Assembly (NCBI GenBank): GCA_025449115.1
Contig: JAHLKC010000068.1
Location: forward strand, 1 to 64,000
Direction: 5' to 3'
DNA length: 64,000 nucleotides
Source of the DNA: Chytridium lagenaria
Taxonomy: Eukaryota; Chytridiomycota; Chytridiomycetes; Chytridiales; Chytridiaceae
Shown here: in pieces, positions 14,061 through 25,907 of the stretch
How the letters are laid out: each line of letters starts with the position of its first letter
How positions within the stretch are numbered: position 1 is the stretch's first letter
The notes under the pieces: generated by a model
What the model saw: only the letters and a program-made list of their open reading frames with translations
Database searches by the model: none
Told to the model about the DNA's origin: nothing
Made by a program: the position numbers and the translations under genes

Positions 14061-15186
14061 TTTTTCAAGTGAAGCGTGGCGCGCAAGCGCTTTGTCCGGC
14101 CATGGACTCTTGGCCCATCCTTTGATGGTAATTCTTCAGCCACATCCGCGCTTTGCTGTGGCACAGTGGTGTAGCGACGGACGAAGTATGGGTACGATCG
14201 ACGGCATCATCATACAATGATACTAGTGGATATTGTGCTTCACCCCTTTTTTTTCTAAGAAAAAAAATGTATACTCTATTATGCATCAAGGAGACTACAT
14301 CATTCGGCCAAGAAGTTCCAAAAGCATAAACGAAACCTACAATAAAAACTTTAACACATGGATATAAGTTCTCTGATTAGCAATCGTCAAGTGCTTTTAT
14401 GTTAACTTTCCACATTGGCAGAGTCCTTATCCGCGTTTCGTTTGTTGCGAAGGAAATGTATTTTGCGGCCGTGGCCACCTAGCAGAAATTTCTTAGGGGA
14501 ATTAAGAGAGCGACATACCTATTTAAGTATGGTATGAAATCTGGTTTTTTTTAAAAATTTATTTCAAATATATATTTATGTATTTGTATTTGATGTTTTC
14601 TAGGGCATTTCTGTAGTTGTTGTTCTAAAGCTGTATTTTGATTGTTTTAACCTGTTTAACGACATACTTTTTTTTTTTTTTTTTGAAGAGCTGGTATTGC
14701 TGCTGGGATATGGATGACTTCTCAAACCGTTGTTATAGTCGAAATAAACGACAATGAGGCTGAAGAGTTGGAGGAAGGAAACTGATTGCTTTAAACATTC
14801 TGCATCTTCTTCGCGTCTGAAGTTGGTGGTCTGAGCGGATCCTATCCCAGCGAATTGATACTGAAAAAGTATAAACAACTTACTTTCTTCCTTTGCTTCG
14901 TTATTTTTTTGAGTATAGACACCGCATTCCATTCCACATGTCCACACGTATTTTATTGAATTATTTATTTTTGTACCTTGCTTGTCTTGTGGCAACTTTG
15001 AAAAACAAAGTAAATTTAAACCCCCGCATCAAATAAATAACAAAGAGAAAAAAACAACATCGCCCGTCAACCCACTCAAAGTCTATCACCAGCCTCATCC
15101 CTCATCCGGCAACTTACTCTTTTTCGCATACATTCCGTCCGCATTTAAGCAACAGAAAAAAAAAGACGACATCCTACGCTCGATCC

Positions 15187-16702
15187 ATGGAAGACGATTT
15201 TCCTGGAGCAAATGCTGGGCAGATTGGGGCTGAACATCGGGATTCAATGGAGGAGACTCCAGAATCGCCTGCTACGTTGGTTGGTGTGGGAAGTAGTGTT
15301 GGAGAGATAGTGAGATGCGGGAAAGGAGAGTCCGGAGGAGACATGGAGGGGGATAGCGGGAATGGGTATGAGATGCAGGCGCTTGGCGAAGGTGGGCAAG
15401 GGGATGTGGTGTTGAATGATGCCTCGCTTGTGAACCATGCAGAATTACAAGCAGCTGAGACATCAAATGCTGTTGCAATCGAAGTTCAACTCTCTGTTCA
15501 AGATGAAGTGAGCTTCTTCTCCTTTACGTGAAGATTGTAGTTTTGTTTACTGACGTTGTTGCCATTTCCAGGAGAATAATGCACTGCCTCCCGTCGTCGT
15601 CCCACCTCCCCCTCCAACAACCCGTCCACAACGCAGCCGGCGACGTCGCCACTTCTCCAATCCCCGCATCACCGTCGCCCGCACAACCCCTCGCCGCCAC
15701 CACTACTCCATCTCCCGTCGCACCTTTAACATCTTTCTCCACTTCTTTTACGTCATCTGGTACACCCCAACCCTCATCCTTAACCCTATTGCCCTCCTCC
15801 TCTTCTCAGACACCGTCTGCGATTCTCGTCTCCGCATATTCCTCCTCGTCACCACATGCGCCGCCTTCATCGATTGCCCAAGACTTCCTCTAAAATTTAT
15901 TGCGTCCCTCCAACCCACTCGGTGGCCGTTCAGCGCGCAACGACGCCAACGTGACCGAGCTTCACGCGCAATAGCCACACAAACCACACCAACACATGTG
16001 GTCGCTCCTCTTCCGCGTCCCTCTCAAACTCTCCCCCCAGCCGCTGAACCTCAAACTCTTCAACAAGATCGCGGTTTCCTCACCTCCCAACTCGCCCAAG
16101 ACGTACAAATTCCCATCCTAGACTCCACCCCGCCTCCCCCGCCCCTCTACCGAACTACCGCCAAATCCATCATCCGATACCTCACGCCTCTTTGGGCACT
16201 TTTATGGCTATTCAACCCAGTTTGGTGTGTTGTTGGCGCCGTATGGGTGTTTCGGGCATCCCCTTGCTCCACACTCACACCCGTCATCTTTTACCTCACA
16301 TTCACCATCGTCCTCACTCAAATTACCCTCCTCATCGCCTGGTCCATCATTGGGTACCTTCACGTGCGAGCAGATGTTCCCCCGCCTCAATTGACCGATG
16401 ATCTCATTGGTGATGATTTCTGGGCACCCGTTGATCCTGAGACCATGCGCCCAGTCGGTGTTGGCGTGAGCGATGAGGAGTGGGAAATGATTGTGGCGGA
16501 AAAGTATAGGTGTGGGGATGAAGGAATGTGTAGTATTTGTTTGTGTGAGTATGAGGAGGGGGTAGAGTTGCGACGACTGGGGTGTGGACATCGGTTTCAT
16601 GAGGGGTGTGCTTGGAGGTGGTTGAGGGATGAAGGGAGAGGTGGGGTAGGGAGGACGACTTGTCCGCTGTGTGTAAAACCTGTAAGTGGAAATGGGGCTT
16701 AG
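15187..16702 (+). CDS. Transmembrane RING-H2 E3 ubiquitin ligase
   Basis: Two exons, 15187-15507 and 15572-16702, joined by a GTGAGC...TTCCAG intron, give an uninterrupted 483-residue protein. Order: acidic Gly/Glu-rich N-terminus; Pro-rich and Arg-rich segment; hydrophobic stretches from about residue 155 to 200 (FNIFLHFFYVIWYTPTLIL, then IFLLVTTCAAFI); a second membrane pair at about 330-385 (YLTPLWALLWLFNPVWCVV and LTQITLLIAWSIIGYL); and a C-terminal C3H2C3 RING (CSICLCEYEEG, CGHRFHEGC, CPLC). This matches membrane-anchored RING-H2 ligases of the endomembrane system. The RING lies about 10 residues from the C-terminus. Substrate unknown. No frame errors. Confidence 0.85.
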
Positions 16703-17304
16703 TATTGTGCAGCTAAGATACTGGCTTTATTGCAACCAACCTTGCCTTGTTTTCTTGTTTTTGTTTCTGCCTTGGGGCTTTTTTACATTCATTTCCCCGG
16801 GCGGCTGTTTTTGCGAAGCTTTTTGAGCACACCTCCCTCATCTTTTCTTTGGACCCGCATTTTCTTAAATTGGCATTCATTTGCATTTTATTTTATTTTT
16901 TTCTCTTTACGCTCCTGCGGAACTTTTAACTTAAGGGGTATCAAGCTGTTCTTTCTTTGTATTTTATTTCTTTTTTTTTTTTTTTTAAGAAAGTGTTTGC
17001 TTTTCATATTGTTTTTGAAAAGATTCAAATGGTCAGTTATGTACGAGTTTGACGCGTAAATTTATTCAAATAGGATAGTTTTACATGAAAAGGGATGTTG
17101 ACCCTAAAAAGCTTGGTGCATACATCCAGGACATGATAACAATTGTGTGGAAAACCAACTTTAAAAAGGTGCTTACAAATAAAAGATGATATAGTGTGTT
17201 AAAACAGTTATCTTTATGAATTTAGCGCCTTCAAATCCGCCACAGATGTACCCCTTACACTTCTCACCGTCGCATAGACCGTTACTGGTTCTGCCGCAAC
17301 CACA
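16703..17304. other. Convergent 3' intergenic region
   Basis: T-rich spacer between the RING gene and the cyclin gene, with a long poly(T) tract at 16971-16987. No gene seen. Confidence 0.6.
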
Positions 17305-19337
17305 TTAGGCGGGCACAACGACTCTTGTACAAACGGAGCTTTCGCCGGCGTAGCCGGTCGAAAGAACAAAAAATAGACCATGCGGTGACGATGACGGCCA
17401 TGGCCATATCGAGGAGGATGAGTTTGATCGTGGCAGGACGTGTGGAGAGGATGCGGACCATGGCCATATGGATGAGGACGAAGATGAACGGGGGAGGACA
17501 GACGGAGATATGGACGTGGATGAGGTTGATGTGGATAAAGTTGATTGTGGGATTGGGATAGCGGGGGTGCGAATTGGGGAAATGGAAAAGGTTGCGGAGA
17601 CCGTTGTAGGGGTTATAAGGGGAGTTGTTGGGGTTGTTGGGAAGAGGTAGGGGGTTGTAGGTATTGAAGAGGGGGAAGGGAGGTAGGCGGTCCGTGACGT
17701 ACGGTGACGGGGATCCGAGGATGATGACTTTGTGAGCGGGAGGGAGAAGGGTGGGGTTAGGTGAGTTGAAAATGTTAAAGGAATAGAAATGGGGATTGGA
17801 GGGATTGGGCGTGGTGATGAGGTTGCGGTGATCCGCGGTGGGAGGGCATCATTTGATGATGAGGGAGTGAGGAGGGAATTGGATGAAAGGGCCGTTACAG
17901 GGAGGGGTGGGGTGTGTGAGGTCTTGTGTGCTGTGAAGACAGATGTGATGAGGGTTGATGCTGTTGAAGATGATGCGAGGGAGAAGGGGGACGAGGCGCG
18001 AGGTGTTGAGAGGGTGCCACGGATGGTTGAGGAGGAGGACATGAATGACGTTGGTGATGGGTTTGAGGAAGTAGTGGGACGAAGGGATGAAAGAGGTCGA
18101 TGTTGCGAAACTCGGAATGCGGTGTTTGACGAAGTAGCTTGATAACACGTGCAAGCGGATGGAGGGGGAGGTAGTAAAGAGGTTAGAAATTGATGACCTC
18201 TATCAATGATTGCTTCCTCGCTATCGTAATCAATCGCTTGGTCCGTCCCAACGCATTTTCCGACTCTCCCGCTAACCTCCGAATGAGACACCTCCAACGC
18301 AAACCCTATTAGCTGGAGAAACTGTCGTTCCATCAAATTCAACTCTGGGAGGCTGAACAAGCTGGCTATGCGGGTTCCGGTGCCACCGTTCGATAAATGT
18401 TTCTTGGAAATATTGTGATCATTGATCTCGAGACGCGCGTCTGCGGAAAAGACGCGAGAGAGAGACGACGGGTGGGATGCGGAAACGAAAGTGCGGAGGA
18501 CGTATGTGAGGAGATGGTTGGCCCAGGCGCGGTTCTTGATAGGGACGTCTGAGACGCATTTGGATGCGACAAGAAGGGAGGCGAGAAAAATGCGGTGGGC
18601 TGTGCATTGTTTTCCTTCATATGTTTTAGATAACGACGACAAATAGGGTGGAAAAGGAGAAAGAGAGAAGAGAGTTGTACCTTTTGCTCTTTCCGGCAGA
18701 CGGTCTTTTAATCTATCTAGAAATATCCACGCCATAACCAGCGCAACAACAGAAGCACCAGAATGGATGGCAACAGCCTCGACAAATTCTGGCAGAGGCG
18801 GCAACTGAGAATTGTTTGACGCGAAATTCACGCTTGTCGGGCTTCCAGGATCGCAATAAATGACAAGGCCGGCCGATCGTGCAAGAGCGGCTAATAAATC
18901 GCTGTTAATAAAATAATGAACACAAGCAAAAGAATTCAGGTGACTAAAAACGCACCAATAATGGGCTTTGACATCGGTTCAGTCTTTACGGATGGAGGTG
19001 GAAGACGATTCAGACACTGACACACAAGGGATGCAGAGGACGCGTGCTGAGTTGAATAAGAGTGGTGAAAGTGGTGGTGATTGTCGTCCAGAGGAGGTGA
19101 TGGCATTGATAACAATGACATTGATGACGATGATGATGAGGAATATGACCTCGAAATGGACAGGGATAGAGACAATGAAGGAGAAGACAATGATGAGGAT
19201 GAAGAGGAAGAGGAGGAAGAGGAGTCGGCCCTTCTCCTATTGCCTTTTCTCTTCCACCCTCTCATCCTGATGACGGCATCATCCGTGGATGCAAAGTTTG
19301 AGGACGGGTCAGACCGTAATGAAGGAACGATGGTCAT
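17305..19337 (-). CDS. PCL/PHO80-type cyclin with long low-complexity C-terminus
   Basis: Exons 19337-18956, 18890-18681 and 18614-17305, with GT-AG introns; the second intron (66 bp) has no in-frame stop, so naive ORF calling reads through it. The N-terminus is Ser-rich with a charged patch. The cyclin box follows, with VALVMAWIFLDRLKDRLP, then CTAHRIFLASLLVASKCVSD, IKNRAWANHLL and LNLMERQFLQLIGFAL, the order expected of the Pcl/Pho80 cyclin fold that activates Pho85/CDK5-type kinases. The rest is about 290 residues of Ser/Thr/Pro, including a tandem duplication around IWPWSASSPH / IWPWPSSSPH. The start ATG is chosen because the GTG that opens the downstream frame lies inside exon 2. Probable role: cell-cycle, polarity or phosphate signalling. 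Confidence 0.75.
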
Positions 19338-19748
19338 TTTCTTTCTGTGAAAAACCGACGGTTAACGGTGGCTCAGCATAAGGCTATGTGTAACTCTTTC
19401 ATGTGAAGTGTCACCGAATGTAGAGAATCCAAATAGAAGAAATTTTGGGATAAACAGCAGGGAAGTGTGGCCAAGAGCCGAGAGAAAGGCCTTGAGCGAT
19501 GTGGGTAAAGGAGATAAAGTGTTGGAGCCTGAAAGGTTTCTATCCAAAATCAATCGAAAGACAACTCATCCATCCATCATCCGTCCTGCAAACTATTCAT
19601 CCAACCAGCCAGCCAGCTATCCAATCCATCCAGCCATATCACATGCAAAGTCCCATCCCGTCAAAGTCCTAAATCATGTGCATTTACAAATACATCAAAT
19701 TCTAAGCCGGCAAAGTCCTTCTTTTATACATGTTACGTATTGTTCTCG
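19338..19748. other. Intergenic, no gene seen
   Basis: Upstream flank of the cyclin gene, with pyrimidine-rich CATCC-type repeats near 19565-19640 and no coding signal. Confidence 0.5.
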
Positions 19749-20070
19749 TCAATCATCATCGCGATGTATCTGATACATTACAGCCACTGTCTTCCGTTCC
19801 TTTTGTCTATCTTTGGCAGCCTGTCCATACAGCATCGATTCCAAAACACGGGTAAAAAGATATGCCGTGATAGTATCTAACTATGGATAGAGAGAGACGA
19901 ACGCTACTCACAGATATGTTTGAGGTATGTCTCCAGCAAGAGAAACTGGCTCGACGAGAAGGAACAGATGACGCTACAAAGTAAAACGAAGTAGTGAATG
20001 GTGATTTAGTATAAGAGGCTCTCCTCCTCTATGCCTTCGTGAAGATCTATGTCAAGCTCGAAATGATGCC
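19749..20070 (-). CDS. Small two- or three-exon protein of unknown function
   Basis: The last exon (19876-19749) reads TITAYLFTRVLESMLYGQ, then a charged helix and MYQIHRDDD before TGA. A preceding exon (up to about 19990) reads SSSQFLLLETYLKHI and joins in phase through a GTGAGT donor. A further upstream exon (about 20075-19998) may carry IVGHHFELDIDLHEG, but no start codon is clear. The amphipathic helical composition is protein-like; I do not recognise the family. Confidence 0.3.
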
Positions 20071-20346
20071 CAACAATCTTCAGGTGAGGTTTCTTTCTTT
20101 TTTGCTTGTCTATATTTATGAATTTGATATTGGATGATTTGGCAAATTTTTTTTTTTAATAATGATTTTCTGGATACAAGGAGACACTCGGAGCCACGCC
20201 ACCCGATAAGGCCTGTAGGTAGTAGCAGTAATAAATGTCGACCATAATATATATGTCACAAAATAATCTACAAATGCTCTCGATATCATAAATTCAAGAT
20301 CACAACACAACAGGAGATTTATGACAACATGCAGAACCTCCCTCTA

Positions 20347-22076
20347 TCATTCACCGACTCCTTCAACACACTTAATCACCAAATCTCTATATTCCCCTCT
20401 CCCTATCTTCTCCTCAACTCTTTTCCCCAAATCAACCCCAAAATGATCTTCACAAGCCAACCTCACCCGTCTCGCGAAATCCCGTCTCCGATACCTCACC
20501 GCCAATCGTGTGATCCTTCCCAGATTTAAAGTGAAAGATATTCCCGCAAGTCCTTTTAAGGAGTGAATGTAATGCTGGGCTATGAGAAGTGGGGCGTCTT
20601 CGGACCATCGAACTGAAAAAATTTAAAGGAGGGGAGTGGGGAATTCTTACCCATAGATACGATGAGTTCTCGGACTTCGCCGGCGACACTACTTTTTATC
20701 CAGTTGTCAATGTCTTCTGATAGTTTGGTTCCGGATCCACCCATACACGCGTACACCATACTCGTTTGTCGAATATGATCGTAGGATCTTCGACACAGTA
20801 TTCGAAATACATCCCGGATATTTTGCGTGAGCGGCGCCGCGTTCAAGATCGTTGTTCGAATGATGCGGGCAGTTGAAGTAGGATCGACATTGTCGTTATT
20901 GTCCTCATCTTTATGTCTCTAAAAACAATCAGATTGTGAACAAATTTTTAAGCCCCACGTCTACAATAATGGTGAGGAGTTCCGAGAATAATGTCGTTTC
21001 GCCGAGTCGTGAGGACATGTATTGAGTAAGAGGTTGCTTGGAACGACTTGCGGCGACAAAGTGGGATTTAATGGCTTGGATCTCCGCATTACTTTTTCCA
21101 ACAAATATCTGCATACTCACTTTAGAAGTTACGCTTTATCCGACCAAAAAAAAGTCATATTTGCTAAGAGTTTGTTCCCACCTCAATTAATGTGCTTTTA
21201 TCAATTGCAAAGCCCTAGGGTTGAAAACAATTCAGTTGAAATTCCAAAGAAAACAAAGAGTAAGAGCGGACAGAAAAATTTGGAAAAGAAGAGAGACGGA
21301 ATTTACCGCAAACGCATCCATTAAACAACCAACTTCAAACTCTTCCTCCCCGTACAACACATTCCCACAACTAATCCAGAAAATTCATTGAACGTTTTTT
21401 CTTTCAAAACACTCGCAAGTCTCACCCCCGTCATCCCCTCATACGCTTTCGCCATATCCCTACACCGTTCCGGTGATCGCGTCGCCAATAGTTCAACAAG
21501 TCTCGGTGCATCCACCTTTATTGTCCCAAGGAGTGTGTGGACAAGTTCCGCGTCACGACGGGATACGGGTGAAAGAGTTGGAGGATGAAGGGTGGAGAAG
21601 GTTGAGAGGGCTACACGATGTGGAGGAGGGAGGAGAGTTGAAGCTGTGGAGGTGATGGTGAGGTCTGAGTTAGTGCGGGGTCGGTGAGGTAGAGGGGATG
21701 TTGTGGGGTCGATTGAGTCTATGGGACGGTTTCTACGTGGAGAGGCGATGATAGGATGGGGTGGTGAGAGGGGTGATGCAAGTGGCCTTTGTGGTGGTGA
21801 CACGGGAGTGGGATATCTCACGGGTACATCTGCATCTGTATGAGGGAACACGTCGCGAGGGATGGAGAGAATGGGTGATGTGGGGGTTGAAGCGCTGGTG
21901 GTTAAGGATAGAGGGGCATAGGAGGCCGTCGATGCGGAGGTGAAGGACTCAGCAGAGGTGAGGCGTATTGGTCTGGGTTGTGGTTTTCGAGTATAAGGTG
22001 CTTTAAAATATTCAGAAACGCCCACGGATGGCGAATTGTGTGAATCGCAAGGCAGGTCGGGGTTGGTGGGTGGCAT
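20347..22076 (-). CDS. Annexin with disordered N-terminal region
   Basis: Exons 22076-21307, 21108-20965, 20918-20651 and 20612-20347. After a Pro/Ser-rich N-terminus of about 160 residues come annexin repeats. Repeat 1: DAELVHTLLGTIKVDAPRLV, ELLATRSPER, AYEGMTG. Repeat 2: YGEEEFEVG, SNAEIQAIKSHFVAAS, MSSRLGETT. Repeat 3: ILNAAPLTQNIRDVFRILCR and IKSSVAGEVRELI. Repeat 4: DAPLLIAQHYIHSLKG, VRYRRRDFARRV, FGVDLGKRVEEK. Annexins bind acidic phospholipids, usually with Ca2+ through GxGT-acidic loops; here repeat 1 has GTIKVD, so Ca2+ coordination in that loop may be weak. One T appears to be missing in exon 1 near 21355 (the frame changes between GMC and YGEEE). The upstream ATG gives the long N-terminus. 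Confidence 0.8.
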
Positions 22077-22103
22077 AGTTGTGTTCGTAACTACTATTTG
22101 TAA

Positions 22104-23290
22104 CTAAGCTCGCATAATATCTTTAAACTTGCAGCCGCACTCACCACTTGCATTAGATAAATTTACACGAGCTAGTCCATCCATTACAACCCCCGCATTA
22201 TCTTTTCTCTTATCCAAAACTTCCTTCAAAATCTTCAGCCCCGGTTCAATCACCTCTATCCTAATGACCTCCAGAACCATCTCTTTAATCCTCTCTGTAG
22301 GTTCTCCAGGTGAGTCGGGCGACGTCCCAGCCCGGTCCCAACAAGACGCCGTGAACCGTTGACAAGCCGATCGTAACGCTTCCTTAGAGTTCACTTTTCC
22401 GTCATGAATAGCATCAGATAGGATGGTAGACCTCTTTCATGTATAAGACCGCGGAGTAGTGAAAACATTGAGATTCATAGTCTTTCAACATCGTGCGAGC
22501 ACATCTGTCAATTCCGTCTAAATCCGTGAGTGCCTGGCACAAAAAAATTCACACCTGAAGCGTAATTATGACAGCCCCAAAGTCCTCCCGTTTCCTCAAG
22601 CTCTCCGACGCCTCGATAAGGAGCATATCAATATGCGTCTCCAATTCTTTAAAGTTGATAAACTTTTGATCTCGTTGAATAGAAGACATAATGACTTCGC
22701 GCAGTCTATCCATTTGCATCGTGAAGAGTTGGATGAGAATGGGGTCTTCTGAGACTATGGGATGATTGCTGAAAGCGGCATCGATGGAGAGACCATCGTT
22801 TTCCGTCGACATCCTTGTACCTTGCACAAAAAAGGTTACACCGTCCAAGTTCACGAAGACACCGCTTTAAGGTAAAAAAATTAGGTTGAAAGAAAACTTG
22901 TACATATATAGGTATAGTAGACTTTGGAATTTTTATGTAGATAATTATATGGGATAATACTAATTAGATAACCTGAAGAACAATTCTTTATGTGGATTGT
23001 ACCTTTTGTATCGGGTTTTCCACTCTATGCCATTGCCGACCTTGGCTAACGATGCCCTTCCTTCAATTAGTTGCGCACGGACGGCCGGTATAGGGGATCC
23101 TGGAGGTTCATCCAACGTAAAGACGCAGGAGGGAAGAATAATGACGCGATAATGGCATCAAGAAGGTTGCGCTTGATAACGATTATAGATTGTCCATTTT
23201 GATACTGGATCCTGGTCAAACAGCCGTCATTAATTATAAATGTTGCTCCTATCGATCTGGAACATGAAAGTAATGCACACTTTGCCAAAC
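22104..23290 (-). CDS. Conserved-looking protein of unknown function
   Basis: Coding signal runs through exons of about 23290-23003, 22864 to about 22552, and about 22528-22104. Readable blocks: VFTLDEPPGSPIPAVRAQLI, KVGNGIEWKTRYK, GVFVNLDGVTFFVQG, a helical segment with PILIQLFTMQMDRLREVIM, LTDLDGIDRCARTMLKDYE, and a C-terminal half with KEALRSACQRFTASCW and DNAGVVMDGLARVNL. The intron with donor AG/GTACAA at 23002 and acceptor before 22864 joins in phase (YKSGVFVNL). Frame changes near 23140 and near 22425 look like one-base errors. The 5' end is not found and may lie beyond 23290. I recognise no family. Confidence 0.45.
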
Positions 23291-24011
23291 ATGATGATAT
23301 GACATTAAGAGCAGGAGCAAGCGAAAAGAAAAGAAAAATTTAGAAAGGAGTGGAACGGAACTGAGAGGAATTGGTTGTTTAGAGGACCATTAATATTGAG
23401 ACAAATTAAAGGGTGGCTCTTCTGGTTGGAAAAGGAGATTATTGTTGTGGGCTTGACCAAACGAAAGATAAGGAGGAAAACAAAGAAAGGAAGTCAAAGA
23501 AGAATACGACAATATAGTAGGTATTCGCGAGGAAGAACATATAACAGCGGGAAGATCAGCGGCCTCCGATCCATCTGCAGAAGCCTTCCGAATGAATTCG
23601 TGAATTCGACGGCAATAAATAATACGGATGAGGCTGGATCTCTATGGGATCATGTCCCGAATCGTTACCCAGATGACTTCAGTTACCGATACACTCATGT
23701 AAAAATGGGCGGAGAGAAATGCATGAAATAGTGGTACATAATCGTCGAAAACGTATCCTGGTAAAGGCACTTTCATGATATTGTCCACTTATGTTGGATC
23801 TAGTACTGTGTTCGCAGTTATTCAGACTGTGAAGGACGTGACACCGTCGTCGAATTAGACAATATAATTTACAGAATTAAGGCGCATTGTTATTACCAAG
23901 GAGATTCCTATCTAGTGAGGAACGGTTGGTTTATTTATTCTTACTTTTTTTCTACTGAATAATTAATAATATATTTCGAGTAATTCTTCATATATAATAT
24001 ATTGTCCCAAT
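23291..24011. other. Region without a firm gene
   Basis: A plus-strand open frame (23375-23731) has a basic composition and no motif. On the minus strand a short stretch near 23540-23640 is open in several frames and could be an upstream exon of the neighbouring unknown gene. Very A/T-rich from 23940 to 24005. Confidence 0.35.
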
Positions 24012-25675
24012 TTACTTTAGGAAAAGGAAGAATTGCAAACAAGGATCGCGCTCCATTCTCTCGAACGTGATATTGCGGGGCTCTAACGCTGAGCTCATTG
24101 CGTTCAGCCATGATAACCATCCTATCGCCCCACGCCTGTACATGGCTGAAGGTCCACCTAAATCTGAAACAAGTCCAGGCCTTTCCCTGAGCGGCCTAAG
24201 GTCAGCATCATCATTTGCCAACTCATTTCGCCCCATATCAACCTCTTCTTTTTTTCCTCTTTGCCACCATCTCTGTGGTCTTTGACGTTTTTCTGCGTCA
24301 AGGGCACGCCGAACATGGGAGATGGAGGAAGAAGATTGGGCGTAGCGGGTCCACAGGTATCCTGCCATAAAGATATCGTCGGCGTTGTGACAGACTGATG
24401 GGGATTGGGCAAGGGCATGGAGGAGTTCAGTGGGGTAGCCGAGAATTTTTCGACGGTACGCAGTGCCATGAAAGTGGGAGGGCCAGCCTCGGCAGCTTCT
24501 CTCGATTTTTGGGGAGGGAGGTGATGCGCTTGGCTCTGTTCGGTTTATATGAGATTTGTGTTCAGTGTCATTATGTTTATCAGCTGGCATTCATTGTACC
24601 TTCCCGGATAGCCACTCCAAGTTGAGCAGCCGAATGAGACATACGCGTCGCCTTTTTTTATGAGTCTGCGGAAATGTGTGTCATGATAACGAAGGGTAAA
24701 AAAAAAGAGTCAGTGGAAAAGAAAAGGTAGCTTTAGTCGATTATTCTGACCTATTAACTATCTTTGGGATCATTTTTCGATTGTAAACCTGCATAGTCCA
24801 ACAGTGAGTTTGATATGCATAGTAAGAAAGGGGCTCGTAGCAGTATCCTTACAATCCCATCACCTGCATTTACGGAAAGAATAATGGTGTCTGGAGCCCC
24901 TCATAGATCATCACGCCTGCTAGCCGACTTGAACGTCCATATAATTCTTTTCCGGACCACAGAAGATTCATATCCACCATCTTGCTCCCCCTGTGCATTC
25001 TCATAAGAACCGGATTAAATGACGAGTGAAGTTTCGCCTTGTTGGGCTAAGATGATTATGATAGAACAAACATCTTATTTCTTACCGAAACTCTTTGAAA
25101 AGCGGTTGCATTAAATCCTTCGGGAGCATCGACGTCCAAATATACGGCGTCCGGCACCACTGAACTTTTTAAAAACGACGTCACTAGGTTTGCCGTCGCT
25201 CTATCCCCAACCACTGCAAACCTCCCATCATTCCACACTTCTTCCAGAGATGCACTCTAGCACTCAAAAGGTTTCTTCGCTTCGTTGCACTTCCGAACCA
25301 ACCACTACCCCCAGCATCTATTATTCCTTGAAGGGCTTCACCTCGAATATGGACAGGAGCTCCCCATACATGAACAACAATCCTCGGTAGATCATGTGGA
25401 AGAGGATCATAGGTCACTATATGGATGAAAAAGATAACTGCAACGATAGTTGCGAGGAGGAAGGTTGTCGCGGAGACGATGGCAATATTGGCGTGACGGT
25501 CAATGAAGGTGGATGACGATAATTGTGGACGGAGTGTTGGATATCGGATTTTAGGGTGGAAGTAGAAGTTGGTTCCTGTTGTATCTTGGCGGTGGAGGTA
25601 TCGTGGATGCTTGTCCTTCCCTCCTGATGATATATTGCTGCCCGTCGTCTCTTTGACGATGTTCATATTTTGCAT
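24012..25675 (-). CDS. Type II membrane protein, putative Golgi glycosyltransferase
   Basis: The N-terminus is cytosolic and polar, followed by a single signal anchor (IAIVSATTFLLATIVAVIFF, about 25490-25430), the layout of Golgi glycosyltransferases. Luminal blocks in order: RIVVHVWGAPVHIRGEALQG (about 25380); FAVVGDRATANLVTSFLK and VPDAVYLDVDAPEGFNATAF (25230-25090); APDTIILSVNAGDGI (about 24890-24850); FGCSTWSGYPG (about 24620); a C-terminal exon with AYRRKILG and CHNADDIFMAGYLW. The last two resemble the YRR and C...DDxxxSGYL motifs of a poorly described class of nucleotide-sugar transferases. At least three introns are inferred and one frame change lies near 25260. Donor and acceptor unknown. 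It shares a 232 bp divergent promoter with the PLOD-like gene. Confidence 0.5.
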
Positions 25676-25907
25676 TTGATCGAATTGTCAATTCTGCTGT
25701 TTGTTTTTCTTTATGAAAGTGAATGAAGAGCACACAATAATGTCAAAATTACAGGGGTTGGTAAGTTTGTGATTCCCACAAGACATAATAATCACCAGAA
25801 AGCAGTAAAGTAAAACTTGTACTGGATGCAGAAAGTTTGACCCGCAAACATCGCGCTCAGGAGTCGACTTGGTCTACATGTATTCGACCTTGACCTAGGG
25901 AATTTCC
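25676..25907. promoter_or_regulatory. Divergent promoter of two glycosyltransferase genes
   Basis: A 232 bp spacer between the divergent start codons of the two type II membrane genes. A/T-rich; no specific operator recognised. Confidence 0.4.

Larger units (their letters stand above)
13116..15186. other. About 2 kb without a recognisable gene
   Basis: Only short open frames without family motifs in any of the six frames. The region is A/T-rich with long poly(T) runs (14549, 14670-14684) and two short tandem repeats listed separately. A stretch at 13860-14200 is less A/T-rich than its surroundings and could be the relic of a gene or element, but shows no terminal repeats or transposase motif. 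Confidence 0.5.

Noticed and set aside
14140..14230. Possible tRNA-like stretch (CACAGTGGTGTAGCGAC)
   Set aside because: No matching acceptor stem, anticodon arm or T-loop could be folded around it.
17789..18142. Plus-strand acidic frame opposite the cyclin tail
   Set aside because: Antisense of the Ser/Thr/Pro-rich C-terminus of the cyclin.
23375..23731. 118-residue plus-strand basic frame
   Set aside because: Composition follows the A/G-rich DNA; no motif, no splice support.
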